Shown one piece after another: positions 26,683 to 36,775 of a stretch of 64,000 nucleotides of DNA. The stretch is from the NCBI GenBank assembly GCA_039714575.1, contig JBDLJE010000003.1, positions 1-64,000 on the forward strand. The letters run 5' to 3'. The notes beneath the pieces were generated by a model. That model saw nothing but the letters and a program-made list of their open reading frames with translations, was not told the DNA's origin and did not search any database. How positions within the stretch are numbered: the stretch's first letter is position 1; every line of letters starts with the position of its first letter. This DNA is from Sulfonitrofixus sp039714575. GTDB lineage: Bacteria; Campylobacterota; Campylobacteria; Campylobacterales; Sulfurimonadaceae. The translations under genes and the position numbers were made by a program.

Positions 26683-26697
26683 TTTAGAATTTCTAAA
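26683..26697 (+). promoter_or_regulatory. Palindrome at the expected gltB transcription start
   Basis: TTTAGAA-T-TTCTAAA is a perfect 7-bp inverted repeat about 10 bp after the -10 box. The position fits a repressor operator or a structured mRNA 5' end. No regulator can be named. Confidence 0.3.
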
Positions 26698-26767
26698 TAT
26701 ATCTAAGTTGCTTAAAAAATGCTTAAATTTAGAAAATTCGTAAAAATTTCTTATTAAGGAATCTTAT

Positions 26768-29700
26768 ATGATGGAACATCACGATCTCTTACGATCATTT
26801 AAAGACAACTGTGGTTTTGGACTGGTTGCGAACATTAAAAACCGCGCCTCACACAAAACACTGGAAGATGCTATTACAGCGCTCGAGCGTATGATGCACC
26901 GTGGAGCTGTTGCAGCCGACGGTAAAACAGGAGACGGCAGCGGTCTTCTTCTCTCTATGCCTACAACATTTATGCGTCACGCTGCAAAAGAGGCAGGGCA
27001 TGAACTTCCTGATCAGTTTGCTATTGCAACGGTCTTTACAAAAGATAAAAAAGAGTTAGACATCTTAGAAGAGGTGTGTGTCTCTAACGATCTTAAAGTG
27101 GTCTACCGTCGTGATGTTCCGGTAGATACCAACGCTCTGGGTGACCAGGCCTTGGCTTCACTGCCTAACATAGTACAGGTCTTTATTACGGCTAACTCTA
27201 TTATGGCAAACCAGCGTTTTGATGCGCTGCTTTATCTTTCACGTAAAGAGACAGAGCACAAACTGGTTGATGTAAGAGACTTTTACATTGCCTCTATGTC
27301 ATCGAAGGTCCTCTCATATAAAGGTCTTGTTATGCCGACGCATATCAAAGAGTTTTATCAAGATTTCCAGGATGAGCGTTTCAAGATCTCTTTCTCACTT
27401 TTCCACCAGCGTTTCTCGACAAACACACTTCCTGAGTGGCGTTTGGCTCAGCCTTTCCGTGCCGTTGCGCATAATGGTGAGATCAACTCTGTTGAGGCAA
27501 ACCGTTTTAACGTTGAAGTCAAATCTGAGTCGATCAAGTCTGAAGTCTTTACCGATGAAGAGATCGCACGTATATTGCCGATCCTTCAGCTTGGCTCTTC
27601 TGACTCTGCTTCGGGTGACAACTTCTTTGAGTTCCTTATTGCGAACGGTATGGACTTCTTTAAGGCGGCACGTGCCGTTATTCCTGCACCGTGGCAAAAT
27701 GCACCGCACATGGATCCTGAACTTCGTGCTTTTTATGAGTACCAGTCAACGGTGTTCGAAGCATGGGACGGTCCGGCAGCATTCTCTCTGACTGATGGTC
27801 GTTACATCGGTTGTGTTCTTGACAGAAACGGTCTTCGTCCGTCTAAGTACATCATCACGCATGATGACAACCTTCTGATCGCTTCTGAGTATGGTGTTGT
27901 TGACATCCCTGATGAGCAGATCAAAGAGCGTGGACGTCTTCAGTCCGGTCAGATGATCGGTCTTGACCTCAAGTTCGGAAAAGTGCTTAAAGATGACGAG
28001 ATCAACAACTATTTGAAATCATCTAACCCATATATGAAGTGGTTGAATGAGCGTATGGTCTACCTGCAAGAGCATGTTGAGAACCAGTACACAACAAACT
28101 GTGAGATCGATGAGAACCTTACTCACCGCCAACGTTTCTTTAATGTGACACATGAGATCGTAGAGCAGGTCATCGAGCCGATGATCACTGACGGTAAAGA
28201 GTCCGTCGGTTCTATGGGTGATGATACACCGCTTGCAGCATTCAGTACAAAACAGCGTAACTTCTCTGACTTCTTCAAGCAGAAGTTCGCACAGGTAACA
28301 AACCCGCCTATCGACCCTATCCGTGAAAAAGTGGTGATGAGTCTTAACACCGGTTTTGGTGAGATCCACAACATCCTTGATGAGATCCCTACACACGCAC
28401 ACCGCCTTAAAGCGATCTCCCCGATCATCACATACGAGAAGCTGGAAGTACTGAAATCTTACGGTGATGTGAACTCACCGCGTTATGAAGATTTCTATAA
28501 AAATGAGACATTCTCAGTTACGTATACAGCTGATCTGAAAAAGTCTTTAGATGCACTGGTTGACAAGATCGTTACTGCCGTTAAAGAAGATGGTGTTCGT
28601 ATTGTCATCTTGAGTGACAAAGAGTTCTCAAAAGAGATGCGTACTATCCCGATGCTGCTGGCAGTGGGCCGTCTCAGCCGTGAACTGCTTGAGCGTAAGG
28701 TACGTCATCTTGTCTCTATTATTGCAGATACAAGTGAGGTTGTTGACTCTCATGGTGCAGCAACACTGCTCGGTTATGGTGCAAGCGCTGTTTTCCCCAG
28801 CCTTCTTTTTGCGTCGGCTGTTAACCGTGTAAACCAGTCTAAAAACCTTGATATCAGCTGTTCGGAAGCACTTAAAAACGTACACTCATCACTTAATGCA
28901 GGTCTGTTGAAGATCATGTCCAAGATGGGTATTGCAACGATCGCTTCTTACCGCAACTCAGGTCTGTTTGATGTTATGGGTCTTAGCCGTGAGATCGTTG
29001 CTGACTGTTTCAGTGATTCTCACGCACTCATTCCTGGTATCACGTATGAAGACATTGATGAACGTCTTGCAGACGCGCATCAAAAAGCTTTTTATGACCG
29101 TGGCTTCAGTACGATCTTCCCGCTTAACATCGGTGGTTTCTACAAGTTCTACAACGGTCAAGAGTATCATGACTTCGGTCCGGATACCATTCATGCTATC
29201 CACGCCATCAGCAAGTCGGGTGATGAGAAAGATTACATCAAACTTCGTGAGATCATCAACAAGCGCGGTCTAAAGTTCGTTCGTGACTTCTTGGAGTTCA
29301 AATCAGACAGAAAGGCGATCGATATCTCTGAGGTCGAGCCTAAAGAGACGATCTTCAAGCGTTTCGCATCCGCTGCGATGAGTCTTGGTTCTATCTCTCC
29401 GGAGGCACACGAAGCGATCGCTGTTGCAATGAACACGATCGGCGGTATGTCTAACTCGGGTGAGGGTGGTGAAGATGTTGCCCGTTTCGGCACAGACAAA
29501 CTCTCTAAGATCAAGCAGGTCGCATCAGGCCGTTTCGGTGTGACACCTGCGTACCTGCGCTCTGCAGAAGAGATCCAGATCAAAGTCGCTCAAGGTGCCA
29601 AGCCGGGTGAGGGTGGACAGCTTCCGGGCCACAAAGTAACGGGTCTTATCGCACGTCTTCGTCATACGGTTCCAGGTGTGACACTGATCTCGCCTCCGCC

Positions 29701-31204
29701 GCACCATGATATCTACTCGATCGAAGATCTTGCACAGCTTATCTTCGATCTTAAACAGGTCAACCCTAAAGCGAGGATCGCTGTTAAACTTGTTTCGACT
29801 GCCGGTGTCGGTACGATCGCTGCCGGTGTTGCAAAAGCATACGCTGACAAGATCATCATCTCCGGTGGTGACGGTGGTACTGGTGCTGCTCCGCTTACGT
29901 CTATCAAGTTTGCGGGTAACCCTTGGGAACTTGGTCTGACAGAGGCGCATAATGCACTTAAGGCAAACAGCCTTCGTGGTCTTGTTGAAGTTCAGACAGA
30001 CGGTGGTCTTAAGTCTGGTCTGGATGTTGTAAAAGCTGCGCTACTAGGTGCTGAGTCTTATGCATTTGGTACGGGTGTCCTTAGTATTGTCGGTTGTAAG
30101 ATGCTCCGTATCTGTCACTTGAACAAATGTTCGGTGGGTATTGCAACACAAAACGAAAGACTGCGTAAAGAGCACTTTACAGGTAATGTTGAGCAGATCA
30201 TCAACTACTTTACTTTCTTGGCTGAAGATGTCCGTTCTATCATGGCGGAACTCGGTTTCAAGACGATGGAAGAGATGATCGGACGTTCTGATGTGCTTAA
30301 GGTCGTTGATGATGCCTTTGCTCAGAAGTTTGACTTCTCTGCAGTGCTTCACCAGGAAGAGGGTGTAAACACTTGTCAATCGGAGTTCAATGAGCCGTTT
30401 GACGACAACGCCTTTGAGATCGATGTTCTTGAAGAGACAATGTCTGCGATCAAACATCCAGACCAGCCTATTCGTATAGAGCGTGAGATCACAAACCTTC
30501 ACCGTAGTTTCGGTGCACGTATTTCCGGTGAGATCGCACAGTATTATGGTGACAAAGGTCTTAAAGAGGACACGATCAAGATCAACCTTACCGGTATCGC
30601 TGGACAGGCGCTCGGTGCTTTCTTGATCGAAGGTGTCTCGCTTCATTTAGACGGTGTGGCGAATGACTACATCGGTAAAGGGATGAGCGGCGGTAAGATC
30701 ATCATCAATCCTGCCCACAAGGGCGAAGAGTATTCATCAGGCGGTAACACATGTCTTTACGGTGCAACAGGCGGTAAACTCTTTATCTCCGGTTCAGTCG
30801 GTGAGCGTTTTGCTGTACGTAACTCAGGTGCCTTGGCCATAGTCGAAGGTACCGGTGACAACGCGTGTGAGTATATGACAGGCGGTATTGTTGCTATTCT
30901 TGGTAAAACAGGCGGTAACTTCGGTGCAGGTATGACAGGCGGTATCGCGTTTGTTTACGACTCTGAGCATGACTTTGTTGAAAACGTCAACCGTGAGCTT
31001 GTTGAAGCGATCCGTATTGACACAGATGATGGTGATGAGGCGAGACACTACCTTAAACGTCTACTGAAAGAGTATGTCGCTGCAACAGGAAGTCCAAAAG
31101 CACAAGAGATCTTAGACGCATTTAGAGTCGAGATCAGAAACTTCTGGTTGGTGCGTCCGAAAAACCTTAAAAAATTACCGTTAAATCAAGAGAAAGGGGA
31201 TTAA
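26768..31204 (+). CDS. gltB: Glutamate synthase (NADPH), large subunit
   Basis: A 1,478-aa enzyme that makes glutamate from glutamine and 2-oxoglutarate, together with GltD. It begins with a short propeptide ending before Cys15 (DNCGFGLV), the amidotransferase nucleophile. The glutaminase domain reaches about 380; the FMN-binding synthase domain (about 780-1160) contains 'GEGGEDVARFG' and the 3Fe-4S Cys set in 'CKMLRICHLNKCSVGIATQ'; the GXGXG domain ends the protein ('GGTGAAPLTS' and many Gly-rich turns). Length is normal. ATG 26768 has AAGGA upstream; a second ATG follows at once. gltD starts 1 base after its stop. Confidence 0.96.
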   Translation: MMEHHDLLRSFKDNCGFGLVANIKNRASHKTLEDAITALERMMHRGAVAADGKTGDGSGLLLSMPTTFMRHAAKEAGHELPDQFAIATVFTKDKKELDILEEVCVSNDLKVVYRRDVPVDTNALGDQALASLPNIVQVFITANSIMANQRFDALLYLSRKETEHKLVDVRDFYIASMSSKVLSYKGLVMPTHIKEFYQDFQDERFKISFSLFHQRFSTNTLPEWRLAQPFRAVAHNGEINSVEANRFNVEVKSESIKSEVFTDEEIARILPILQLGSSDSASGDNFFEFLIANGMDFFKAARAVIPAPWQNAPHMDPELRAFYEYQSTVFEAWDGPAAFSLTDGRYIGCVLDRNGLRPSKYIITHDDNLLIASEYGVVDIPDEQIKERGRLQSGQMIGLDLKFGKVLKDDEINNYLKSSNPYMKWLNERMVYLQEHVENQYTTNCEIDENLTHRQRFFNVTHEIVEQVIEPMITDGKESVGSMGDDTPLAAFSTKQRNFSDFFKQKFAQVTNPPIDPIREKVVMSLNTGFGEIHNILDEIPTHAHRLKAISPIITYEKLEVLKSYGDVNSPRYEDFYKNETFSVTYTADLKKSLDALVDKIVTAVKEDGVRIVILSDKEFSKEMRTIPMLLAVGRLSRELLERKVRHLVSIIADTSEVVDSHGAATLLGYGASAVFPSLLFASAVNRVNQSKNLDISCSEALKNVHSSLNAGLLKIMSKMGIATIASYRNSGLFDVMGLSREIVADCFSDSHALIPGITYEDIDERLADAHQKAFYDRGFSTIFPLNIGGFYKFYNGQEYHDFGPDTIHAIHAISKSGDEKDYIKLREIINKRGLKFVRDFLEFKSDRKAIDISEVEPKETIFKRFASAAMSLGSISPEAHEAIAVAMNTIGGMSNSGEGGEDVARFGTDKLSKIKQVASGRFGVTPAYLRSAEEIQIKVAQGAKPGEGGQLPGHKVTGLIARLRHTVPGVTLISPPPHHDIYSIEDLAQLIFDLKQVNPKARIAVKLVSTAGVGTIAAGVAKAYADKIIISGGDGGTGAAPLTSIKFAGNPWELGLTEAHNALKANSLRGLVEVQTDGGLKSGLDVVKAALLGAESYAFGTGVLSIVGCKMLRICHLNKCSVGIATQNERLRKEHFTGNVEQIINYFTFLAEDVRSIMAELGFKTMEEMIGRSDVLKVVDDAFAQKFDFSAVLHQEEGVNTCQSEFNEPFDDNAFEIDVLEETMSAIKHPDQPIRIEREITNLHRSFGARISGEIAQYYGDKGLKEDTIKINLTGIAGQALGAFLIEGVSLHLDGVANDYIGKGMSGGKIIINPAHKGEEYSSGGNTCLYGATGGKLFISGSVGERFAVRNSGALAIVEGTGDNACEYMTGGIVAILGKTGGNFGAGMTGGIAFVYDSEHDFVENVNRELVEAIRIDTDDGDEARHYLKRLLKEYVAATGSPKAQEILDAFRVEIRNFWLVRPKNLKKLPLNQEKGD

Positions 31205-31205
31205 G

Positions 31206-32588
31206 ATGAGAAATTTCCTACAAGTAAGCCGAATCGATCCGACTAAACGTTTAGTTGTTGAGCGTACCAAAGACTTTGGAGAGATCTATGAGGTCTTCCA
31301 AAAAGAGGATGCAGCACTTCAGGGTGAACGCTGTATTCAGTGTGGTGATCCTTTTTGTCTGAACAAGTGTCCGCTTCACAACTACATCCCGCAGTGGTTG
31401 AAGTCGGTTGCAGAGAAAGACCTTGAATTCGCTTTCAACCTCTCTAATGAGCCTTCTCCGTTCCCGGAAGTCATGGGGCGCGTATGTCCTCATGACCGTC
31501 TGTGCGAAGGTGACTGTACACTCAACGACGGACATGGTGCTATTACGATCGGCTCTATTGAGACCTTTATCAATGAAGAGGGCTTTAAGGCCGGTCTTAC
31601 CCCTAAGTTCCCTGGTGTCATAACTGACAAAAAGGTAGCGATCATCGGCTCAGGTCCTGCAGGTCTCTCTGCGGCGACGTACTTGTTACGTGCAGGTATC
31701 GCGGTAACAGTCTATGAGAGAGATGACCGTGCCGGTGGTCTTTTGACCTATGGTATCCCTAACTTTAAACTTGACAAAAAAGTGATCGAGCGCCGTGTAA
31801 AGATCTTGCAAGACGCGGGTATGGAGCTTGTACTCAACTGTGAGGTCGGTAAAGACATCACTTTTGATGAGATGGCAGACAGACATGACGCTATCTTTAT
31901 CGGTGTGGGTGCGACAAAAGCCAAAGGCGCACGTCTTGCCGGCGAAAAAGCCGACAATGTCTACATGTCTATGCAGTACCTTACCGCTATCCAGCGTAAG
32001 AACTTCGGCCTTAAGTATGACAAACAGTTTGACTTTAAAGATCAGGACGTTGTGGTCATCGGTGGTGGCGATACCGCAATGGACTGTGTCCGTACTGCTA
32101 AACGTGAGGGTGCAAAGTCTGTGACCTGCCTCTACCGTCGTGATGCGCAGAACATGCCGGGTTCAAGAAAAGAGTATAAAAATGCGATGGAAGAGGGTGT
32201 TGACTTTACCTTCTACGCGTCGCCTAAAGAGATCGTTCTCGGTGAAGACGAGAGAGCTGTCAGTGTCGAGATGATCAAGACAGTACTTGGTGCGAAAGAT
32301 GAGAGCGGTCGTCAGCGTATGGAAGAGGTTAACGGCAGTGAGTTTAAGGTCAAGGCTGATGTTGTAGTCATGGCCCTTGGTTTTGACCCTGAAGTACCTT
32401 CGTTCCTGGCTGAGAACGGTATTGAGACCAATGAGTGGGGCGGTGTTGTCGTCAATGATGATTATGAGACAACGACGCCTGGTATCTATGCCGGCGGTGA
32501 CTGTTTCCGCGGTGCGGACCTTGTTGTAACAGCGGCACTTGACGGTCGTGAAGCAGCACGAAAAATGATAAAGTCCCTGCTTAAATAG
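31206..32588 (+). CDS. gltD: Glutamate synthase, small subunit
   Basis: A 460-aa FAD and iron-sulfur protein that takes electrons from NADPH and passes them to GltB. Cys motifs in 'CIQCGDPFCLNKCP' and 'CPHDRLCEGDC' hold two 4Fe-4S clusters. The FAD fold has 'IIGSGPAGLSAA' and the NADPH fold 'VVIGGGDTAMDC'; 'GIYAGGDCFRGADLVVTA' closes the FAD site. AAAGGGG before the ATG. The next gene starts only 2 bases downstream. Confidence 0.95.
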   Translation: MRNFLQVSRIDPTKRLVVERTKDFGEIYEVFQKEDAALQGERCIQCGDPFCLNKCPLHNYIPQWLKSVAEKDLEFAFNLSNEPSPFPEVMGRVCPHDRLCEGDCTLNDGHGAITIGSIETFINEEGFKAGLTPKFPGVITDKKVAIIGSGPAGLSAATYLLRAGIAVTVYERDDRAGGLLTYGIPNFKLDKKVIERRVKILQDAGMELVLNCEVGKDITFDEMADRHDAIFIGVGATKAKGARLAGEKADNVYMSMQYLTAIQRKNFGLKYDKQFDFKDQDVVVIGGGDTAMDCVRTAKREGAKSVTCLYRRDAQNMPGSRKEYKNAMEEGVDFTFYASPKEIVLGEDERAVSVEMIKTVLGAKDESGRQRMEEVNGSEFKVKADVVVMALGFDPEVPSFLAENGIETNEWGGVVVNDDYETTTPGIYAGGDCFRGADLVVTAALDGREAARKMIKSLLK

Positions 32589-32590
32589 GG

Positions 32591-33325
32591 ATGCAAACAT
32601 TTATTGGGGCCTGTTTTGATGCGGCCTTGGAGGTTGAATCCCTTATCCGTTCAACACAACACAGTTACGGCTGTGAACCTCAGACAAAAGGTGCCGGGGG
32701 CGATGTCAGCATCGGTTATGATCTTCTTGCTGAAGATTGCTTTGTCAAACACCTCTCACCCTTTGGCCGGATCCTCTCTGAAGAGAGTGGTTATATCGGT
32801 GAAGGCGACGATCTTATCATCATTGATCCCATTGACGGCAGTGATAACCTAAAATCAAAATTTCCTTATTATGGTGCTTCTATCGCTCTGAAACGAGATG
32901 ACAAAACAGTGGCGGCAATGGTCTGTAATTTTGCGAACGGTGACTGCTTTGTTCGAGTAAACGGCGAACACTATCGCCGCTCTCTTTTTAGAGAAGAGGA
33001 GCGTGAAGATGTGGGTATTAACCGGCATGCAAAAGTTGGTCTGTTTGAAAAAGCAGGACTTCACCTTGACGCAGCAGGTACGCTGATAGAGAGTGGACTT
33101 AAGTTCCGTTCTCCGGGGGCTGTTGCACTCTCTCTGTCGTATGCCCATGCAGCAAAGTACATGATCTTTCTGGGCAGTATGCGCCCCTATGATATTGAAG
33201 CGGGGCTCTATCTGTGTGAAGATCTGTATACCTATAAGAGTGAAGATGTCATCATCGTATCGCATAATAAGGATGTCTTCGCTAAAATACTAACAATTTT
33301 TAATTTAACGGACAGCAGTGCCTAA
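32591..33325 (+). CDS. Inositol monophosphatase / FBPase superfamily phosphatase
   Basis: A 244-aa Mg2+-dependent phosphatase. 'EESGYIGEGDDLIIIDPIDGSDN' (quoted in part: IIIDPIDGSDN) is the metal-binding signature of the family. The second Asp site ('RPYDIEAGLYL') is present. Substrate could be a sugar or inositol phosphate, or PAP as in CysQ. It is short compared with SuhB (267 aa). It sits between gltD and accD with tight spacing, so it is probably in the same transcript. Confidence 0.75.
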   Translation: MQTFIGACFDAALEVESLIRSTQHSYGCEPQTKGAGGDVSIGYDLLAEDCFVKHLSPFGRILSEESGYIGEGDDLIIIDPIDGSDNLKSKFPYYGASIALKRDDKTVAAMVCNFANGDCFVRVNGEHYRRSLFREEEREDVGINRHAKVGLFEKAGLHLDAAGTLIESGLKFRSPGAVALSLSYAHAAKYMIFLGSMRPYDIEAGLYLCEDLYTYKSEDVIIVSHNKDVFAKILTIFNLTDSSA

Positions 33326-33359
33326 GTGGTAATGTTTGTACTTTTTTCAAGGCTAGCAT

Positions 33360-34208
33360 ATGAATCTTTTTGACCTTTTCAGCAGTTCTAACTCATCAAA
33401 ACAGCAGGCATCTAAAAGCGAAGCACCGTCACACTGGATAAAATGTAAGTCATGTCAATCGTTGATGTACTACAAAGAGGTCGAGAACCAAAACCATGTC
33501 TGTCCAAAGTGCGGATACCACCTCCGTCTGGGTGTTGATGCCCGTATTAATCTTTTAGCCGATGAAAATACCTTTGAAGAGTTCGATGCAAACCTGAAAC
33601 CGGTCGACCCGCTTAAGTTCGTTGATAAAAAATCGTATGCCAAGCGTGTAGAAGAGGGTGTTAGAAAGACAGGCCGCCACTCTTCAGTGGTGAGCGGTGA
33701 ATGTGAGATCAACGGCATCGGGACACAGGTCGTTGTCTTTGATTTTGGTTTTATGGGCGGTTCCCTCGGCTCTGTTGAAGGTGAGAAGATCGTTCGTGCC
33801 ATCAACCGCGCGATGGAGAAGCGTCAAGGTCTTATCATCGTCTCTGCTTCCGGCGGTGCACGTATGCAAGAGTCGACCTTCTCGCTGCTTCAGATGTCTA
33901 AGACATCGGCGGCTCTGGCAAAACTTGCCGAAGCGAAACTGCCGTACATCTCTCTATTGACTGACCCTACTATGGGTGGTGTCAGTGCCTCTTTTGCAAC
34001 GTTAGGGGATATCATTATCGCTGAACCGGGTGCCTTGATCGGTTTTGCGGGTCAACGTGTTATCAAACAGACGATCGGTTCAGATCTTCCGGACGGTTTC
34101 CAGAGAGCTGAGTTCTTATTGGAAAAAGGTTCTATCGATATGGTGGTAAACCGTAACGAGATGAAAGACACGCTCGCCAATCTACTTAAGATGATGTTAG
34201 GCAGATAA
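33360..34208 (+). CDS. accD: Acetyl-CoA carboxylase, carboxyltransferase beta subunit
   Basis: A 282-aa subunit that transfers CO2 from biotin to acetyl-CoA in fatty acid synthesis. The N-terminal zinc ribbon has two CxxC pairs ('CKSC' and 'CPKC'), followed by the crotonase-like domain with 'SGGARMQEST', 'TDPTMGGVSASFA' and 'AEPGALIGFAGQRVI'. AAGG precedes the ATG. accA is not in the window, as usual in this phylum. Confidence 0.95.
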   Translation: MNLFDLFSSSNSSKQQASKSEAPSHWIKCKSCQSLMYYKEVENQNHVCPKCGYHLRLGVDARINLLADENTFEEFDANLKPVDPLKFVDKKSYAKRVEEGVRKTGRHSSVVSGECEINGIGTQVVVFDFGFMGGSLGSVEGEKIVRAINRAMEKRQGLIIVSASGGARMQESTFSLLQMSKTSAALAKLAEAKLPYISLLTDPTMGGVSASFATLGDIIIAEPGALIGFAGQRVIKQTIGSDLPDGFQRAEFLLEKGSIDMVVNRNEMKDTLANLLKMMLGR

Positions 34209-34235
34209 GCCTTTCATCCCTAAACAACTTCAACA

Positions 34236-34802
34236 ATGCAACTTTACGCACTCTGTGACCAGACAACGCTTGACAAAAAAAACATCTCTTTAGAGACATT
34301 TGTTGAACTCTGCACTAAACACAATGCACAGATCATCCAATACCGCAACAAAAGCCAAGACTTCGACTTTATTACTGCACAGCTTGTTAAATTGCGGCAG
34401 CTTTGGGGTAAGACACTTATCATCAATGACGCCTTTTTACTGCACCCTTTTTGTGATGGCGTCCATCTGGGGCAAGACGATCTTTTAAAGGTCGATAGAA
34501 ATCCCTATTTTGCTATAGAGAAGATCCGTAACATTGTCGGTAGTAAAAAGATGATAGGGATATCAACCCATAATCAAGAAGAGATCGAGATGGCAAATCT
34601 GCTGGATCTTGACTACATAGGTTTAGGCGCTTACAGAGCCACAAACACCAAAGAGGATGCTGCACCCTTGAAAGATCAGTTAGATGACCTTGCAGCACTC
34701 TCTAGGCATCCTGTAGCAGCTATCGGCGGTGTCCGTTTTGACGATACCTTTGAAAATGTCGTTTATCATGTGATCAGCAGTGCACTGTATGAGGAGCTTT
34801 AA
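34236..34802 (+). CDS. thiE: Thiamine-phosphate synthase family (ThiE/TenI-like)
   Basis: A 188-aa TIM-barrel protein that would join the pyrimidine and thiazole parts of thiamine. It has 'GVHLGQDDLL', 'IGISTHNQEE', 'DYIGLGAYRATNTK' and 'AIGGV', all ThiE/TenI signatures. The R-rich pyrophosphate site is only partly visible ('QYRNKS'), so a TenI-type aminopyrimidine role is possible. rlmH starts directly after its stop codon. Confidence 0.75.
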   Translation: MQLYALCDQTTLDKKNISLETFVELCTKHNAQIIQYRNKSQDFDFITAQLVKLRQLWGKTLIINDAFLLHPFCDGVHLGQDDLLKVDRNPYFAIEKIRNIVGSKKMIGISTHNQEEIEMANLLDLDYIGLGAYRATNTKEDAAPLKDQLDDLAALSRHPVAAIGGVRFDDTFENVVYHVISSALYEEL

Positions 34803-35261
34803 TTGAAAGTCGATATTGTATCTATTGCCAAAAAAGAGCGTTCTTTATACGATCCGCTGAATAAAGAGCTGACGAAGATGTCATCGCGCTTCGCCAAAAT
34901 TAACGATATTGAACTTTTTACAAAAGATGTTACTAAAGCACACACGGTCGGATCAGAGGCCGCACAGAGCGCATATACCAAGATATTGGAACCACATTTA
35001 GACGGCGCATTCACCATTGCATTGCATCCTGATGGAAAAATAATCAATTCCCACGAGTTTAGTAAGCTATTAGCTGATAAAATGGCGGTTAAATTTTTTA
35101 TCGGTGGTGCTTACGGTTTTGAAGAGCCGTTTTTGAAACGCTGTGATAAAGTGATCTCCCTTGGAGAGATCACCATGAGCCATAAGATCGCCAAGGTGGT
35201 TTTACTGGAGCAGATCTATCGCGGCTTTTCAATACTGAGCAACCACCCGTATCATAAATAG
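34803..35261 (+). CDS. rlmH: 23S rRNA pseudouridine(1915)-N3-methyltransferase
   Basis: A 152-aa SPOUT methyltransferase acting on 70S ribosomes. 'FFIGGAYGFEE' and 'ISLGEITMSHKIAKVVLLEQIYRG' (core: MSHKIAKVVLLEQIYR) hold the knot that binds SAM. It starts with TTG immediately after the thiE stop and shares the transcript with dksA (8 bases later). Confidence 0.92.
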   Translation: MKVDIVSIAKKERSLYDPLNKELTKMSSRFAKINDIELFTKDVTKAHTVGSEAAQSAYTKILEPHLDGAFTIALHPDGKIINSHEFSKLLADKMAVKFFIGGAYGFEEPFLKRCDKVISLGEITMSHKIAKVVLLEQIYRGFSILSNHPYHK

Positions 35262-35269
35262 GACGTTAA

Positions 35270-35620
35270 ATGCGTAATAGTGAACTAGAATTCTTTGTTG
35301 AGATGTTAGACTCTCGTAAAGTACAGATCCAAAAGAACATCGCCGGTGTTGAAAAAGAGCTGCAGGAGCTAAACTCTCTTGAGCTGAACGACGAAGGCGA
35401 TCATGCTTCAGTCAGTAACGACAACCTGCGCGAAGTCGCTGTTGGTCAACAGCAAGAGTTGGAGTTGATCGAGATTGAAGTTGCTTTGGGTAAAATAAAA
35501 GACAAACAATTCGGCGTCTGCGAGATGTGTGAAGAAGAGATCTCTATTCAACGTCTAAAAGTGAAGCCACATGCAAAATACTGCATCGACTGCCGGGAGA
35601 TCGTTGAAAAACAACAGTAA
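35270..35620 (+). CDS. dksA: DksA/TraR-family zinc-finger protein
   Basis: A 116-aa protein with an N-terminal helical part and a four-Cys zinc finger ('CEMCEEEI', 'YCIDC'). It binds the RNA polymerase secondary channel and, with ppGpp, adjusts stable RNA and amino-acid genes. It is shorter than E. coli DksA (151 aa), as in other Campylobacterota. AGGA lies seven bases before the ATG. Confidence 0.85.
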   Translation: MRNSELEFFVEMLDSRKVQIQKNIAGVEKELQELNSLELNDEGDHASVSNDNLREVAVGQQQELELIEIEVALGKIKDKQFGVCEMCEEEISIQRLKVKPHAKYCIDCREIVEKQQ

Positions 35621-35632
35621 CAAGGATACGTA

Positions 35633-36664
35633 ATGTATATTAAACGCTACTCAATAGCTGCCTTTATCTTAATGGCTTTGGTCGGCTCATATTTTTATAT
35701 CTCTTTTCCAAACGAGAAGCTTGCTGTAGCTGTTGTCGGGATCAACCTTCCGGCATTGCCTCTGGCTGTCTGGATCGTGCTTGCTATGGTGGTACTGTAC
35801 CTAAGCACAGTAGCGCATATGATGTATTACTCTATTGTCGGTTCATTCAAACTTCGTAAGTTCCGTAAAGACTCTGAAACATTTGTCGACTCGGTTAGCG
35901 ATGCACTTCTTGGCCGGATCGAACGTCATCACAGTTATAAAACTGAACGTTACGGTGTCTTTGCCAAAGTCGTTGATGCTGCCCGTCTTGATGTTCTTAA
36001 AGAGATCCCTGCAACAGGTGACGAAAAGCTGGACCAGACAATCGCGTTACTGAACAAGATCAAAAACGGTGAACATGTCGATCTCAAAAGGTATCGACTT
36101 TCACAGAAGAACCCTCTGGTACAGCAAAATGACCTGAATGCCTATAATGCAGGCGTGGTCTCAGAAGAGCAGATCTTGAACGACGCTGACAAGTACTCTC
36201 AAGATCTTGTTGCATTAGCATTTACAAATTACGCTAAGACAGCACCGCTTAACCTGATAGAAAAATATAAAGCATTTTTGACCAAGACCGTACTTTTTAA
36301 TATTGTTGCCCGTGTCAATGCCGATGAAAATATTTTAGATATCTCAACGGAGCATCTGATCTCTCTCTTCGGTGAAGTCGAGTTGAAAGAGGAAGGGTAC
36401 ATTAACCTTTCGGCAACGCTCTCAAACAACATGCTTCCCGATGAGCGGATCAAACTCTTTAAACAGCTCTCTGATGAGAACGACATTGCAACAGCAGCCT
36501 ATATCTATACACTTTTTGATCTTGAGATGATAGCACCTGCTGAAGATATCTTAGAGAACTCTCAACCGGATGAGTTTATCTACTTTAAAGCGTATAAGGC
36601 ACTTAAAGATTGTCATAAAAACTTTGCCATCGATCTGTTTATCCCCCACAAAATCTACAAGTAA
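35633..36664 (+). CDS. Conserved membrane protein of unknown function
   Basis: A 343-aa protein with two helices at the N terminus (about 9-25 and 43-66) and a cytosolic, mostly helical remainder. No catalytic motif is evident. AAGGA precedes the ATG, 12 bases after dksA, so it ends the accD-to-dksA transcript. A very long palindrome follows its stop codon. The function is not recognised. Confidence 0.65.
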   Translation: MYIKRYSIAAFILMALVGSYFYISFPNEKLAVAVVGINLPALPLAVWIVLAMVVLYLSTVAHMMYYSIVGSFKLRKFRKDSETFVDSVSDALLGRIERHHSYKTERYGVFAKVVDAARLDVLKEIPATGDEKLDQTIALLNKIKNGEHVDLKRYRLSQKNPLVQQNDLNAYNAGVVSEEQILNDADKYSQDLVALAFTNYAKTAPLNLIEKYKAFLTKTVLFNIVARVNADENILDISTEHLISLFGEVELKEEGYINLSATLSNNMLPDERIKLFKQLSDENDIATAAYIYTLFDLEMIAPAEDILENSQPDEFIYFKAYKALKDCHKNFAIDLFIPHKIYK

Positions 36665-36667
36665 ACT

Positions 36668-36775
36668 AAAAGTTCCAGCTTCGGCGCAATTTGCACCGGA
36701 GTTCACCTCTCAACGTACTTAATGTACGCCTTCGGGTTCACATCCGGCACAACTTACACCAAACCTGGAACTTTT
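36668..36775. repeat. Long imperfect palindrome, about 50 bp per arm
   Basis: Perfect 11-bp ends (AAAAGTTCCAG at 36668 and CTGGAACTTTT ending at 36775) continue inward as an imperfect match over both arms (CTTCGGCGCAATTTGCACC against the complement of GGCACAACTTACACCAAAC) to a CGTAC/GTACG tip with a TTAAT loop. The right arm ends in TTTTT and could terminate the dksA transcript. It may be a mobile repeat of the REP or MITE type. Confidence 0.75.
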
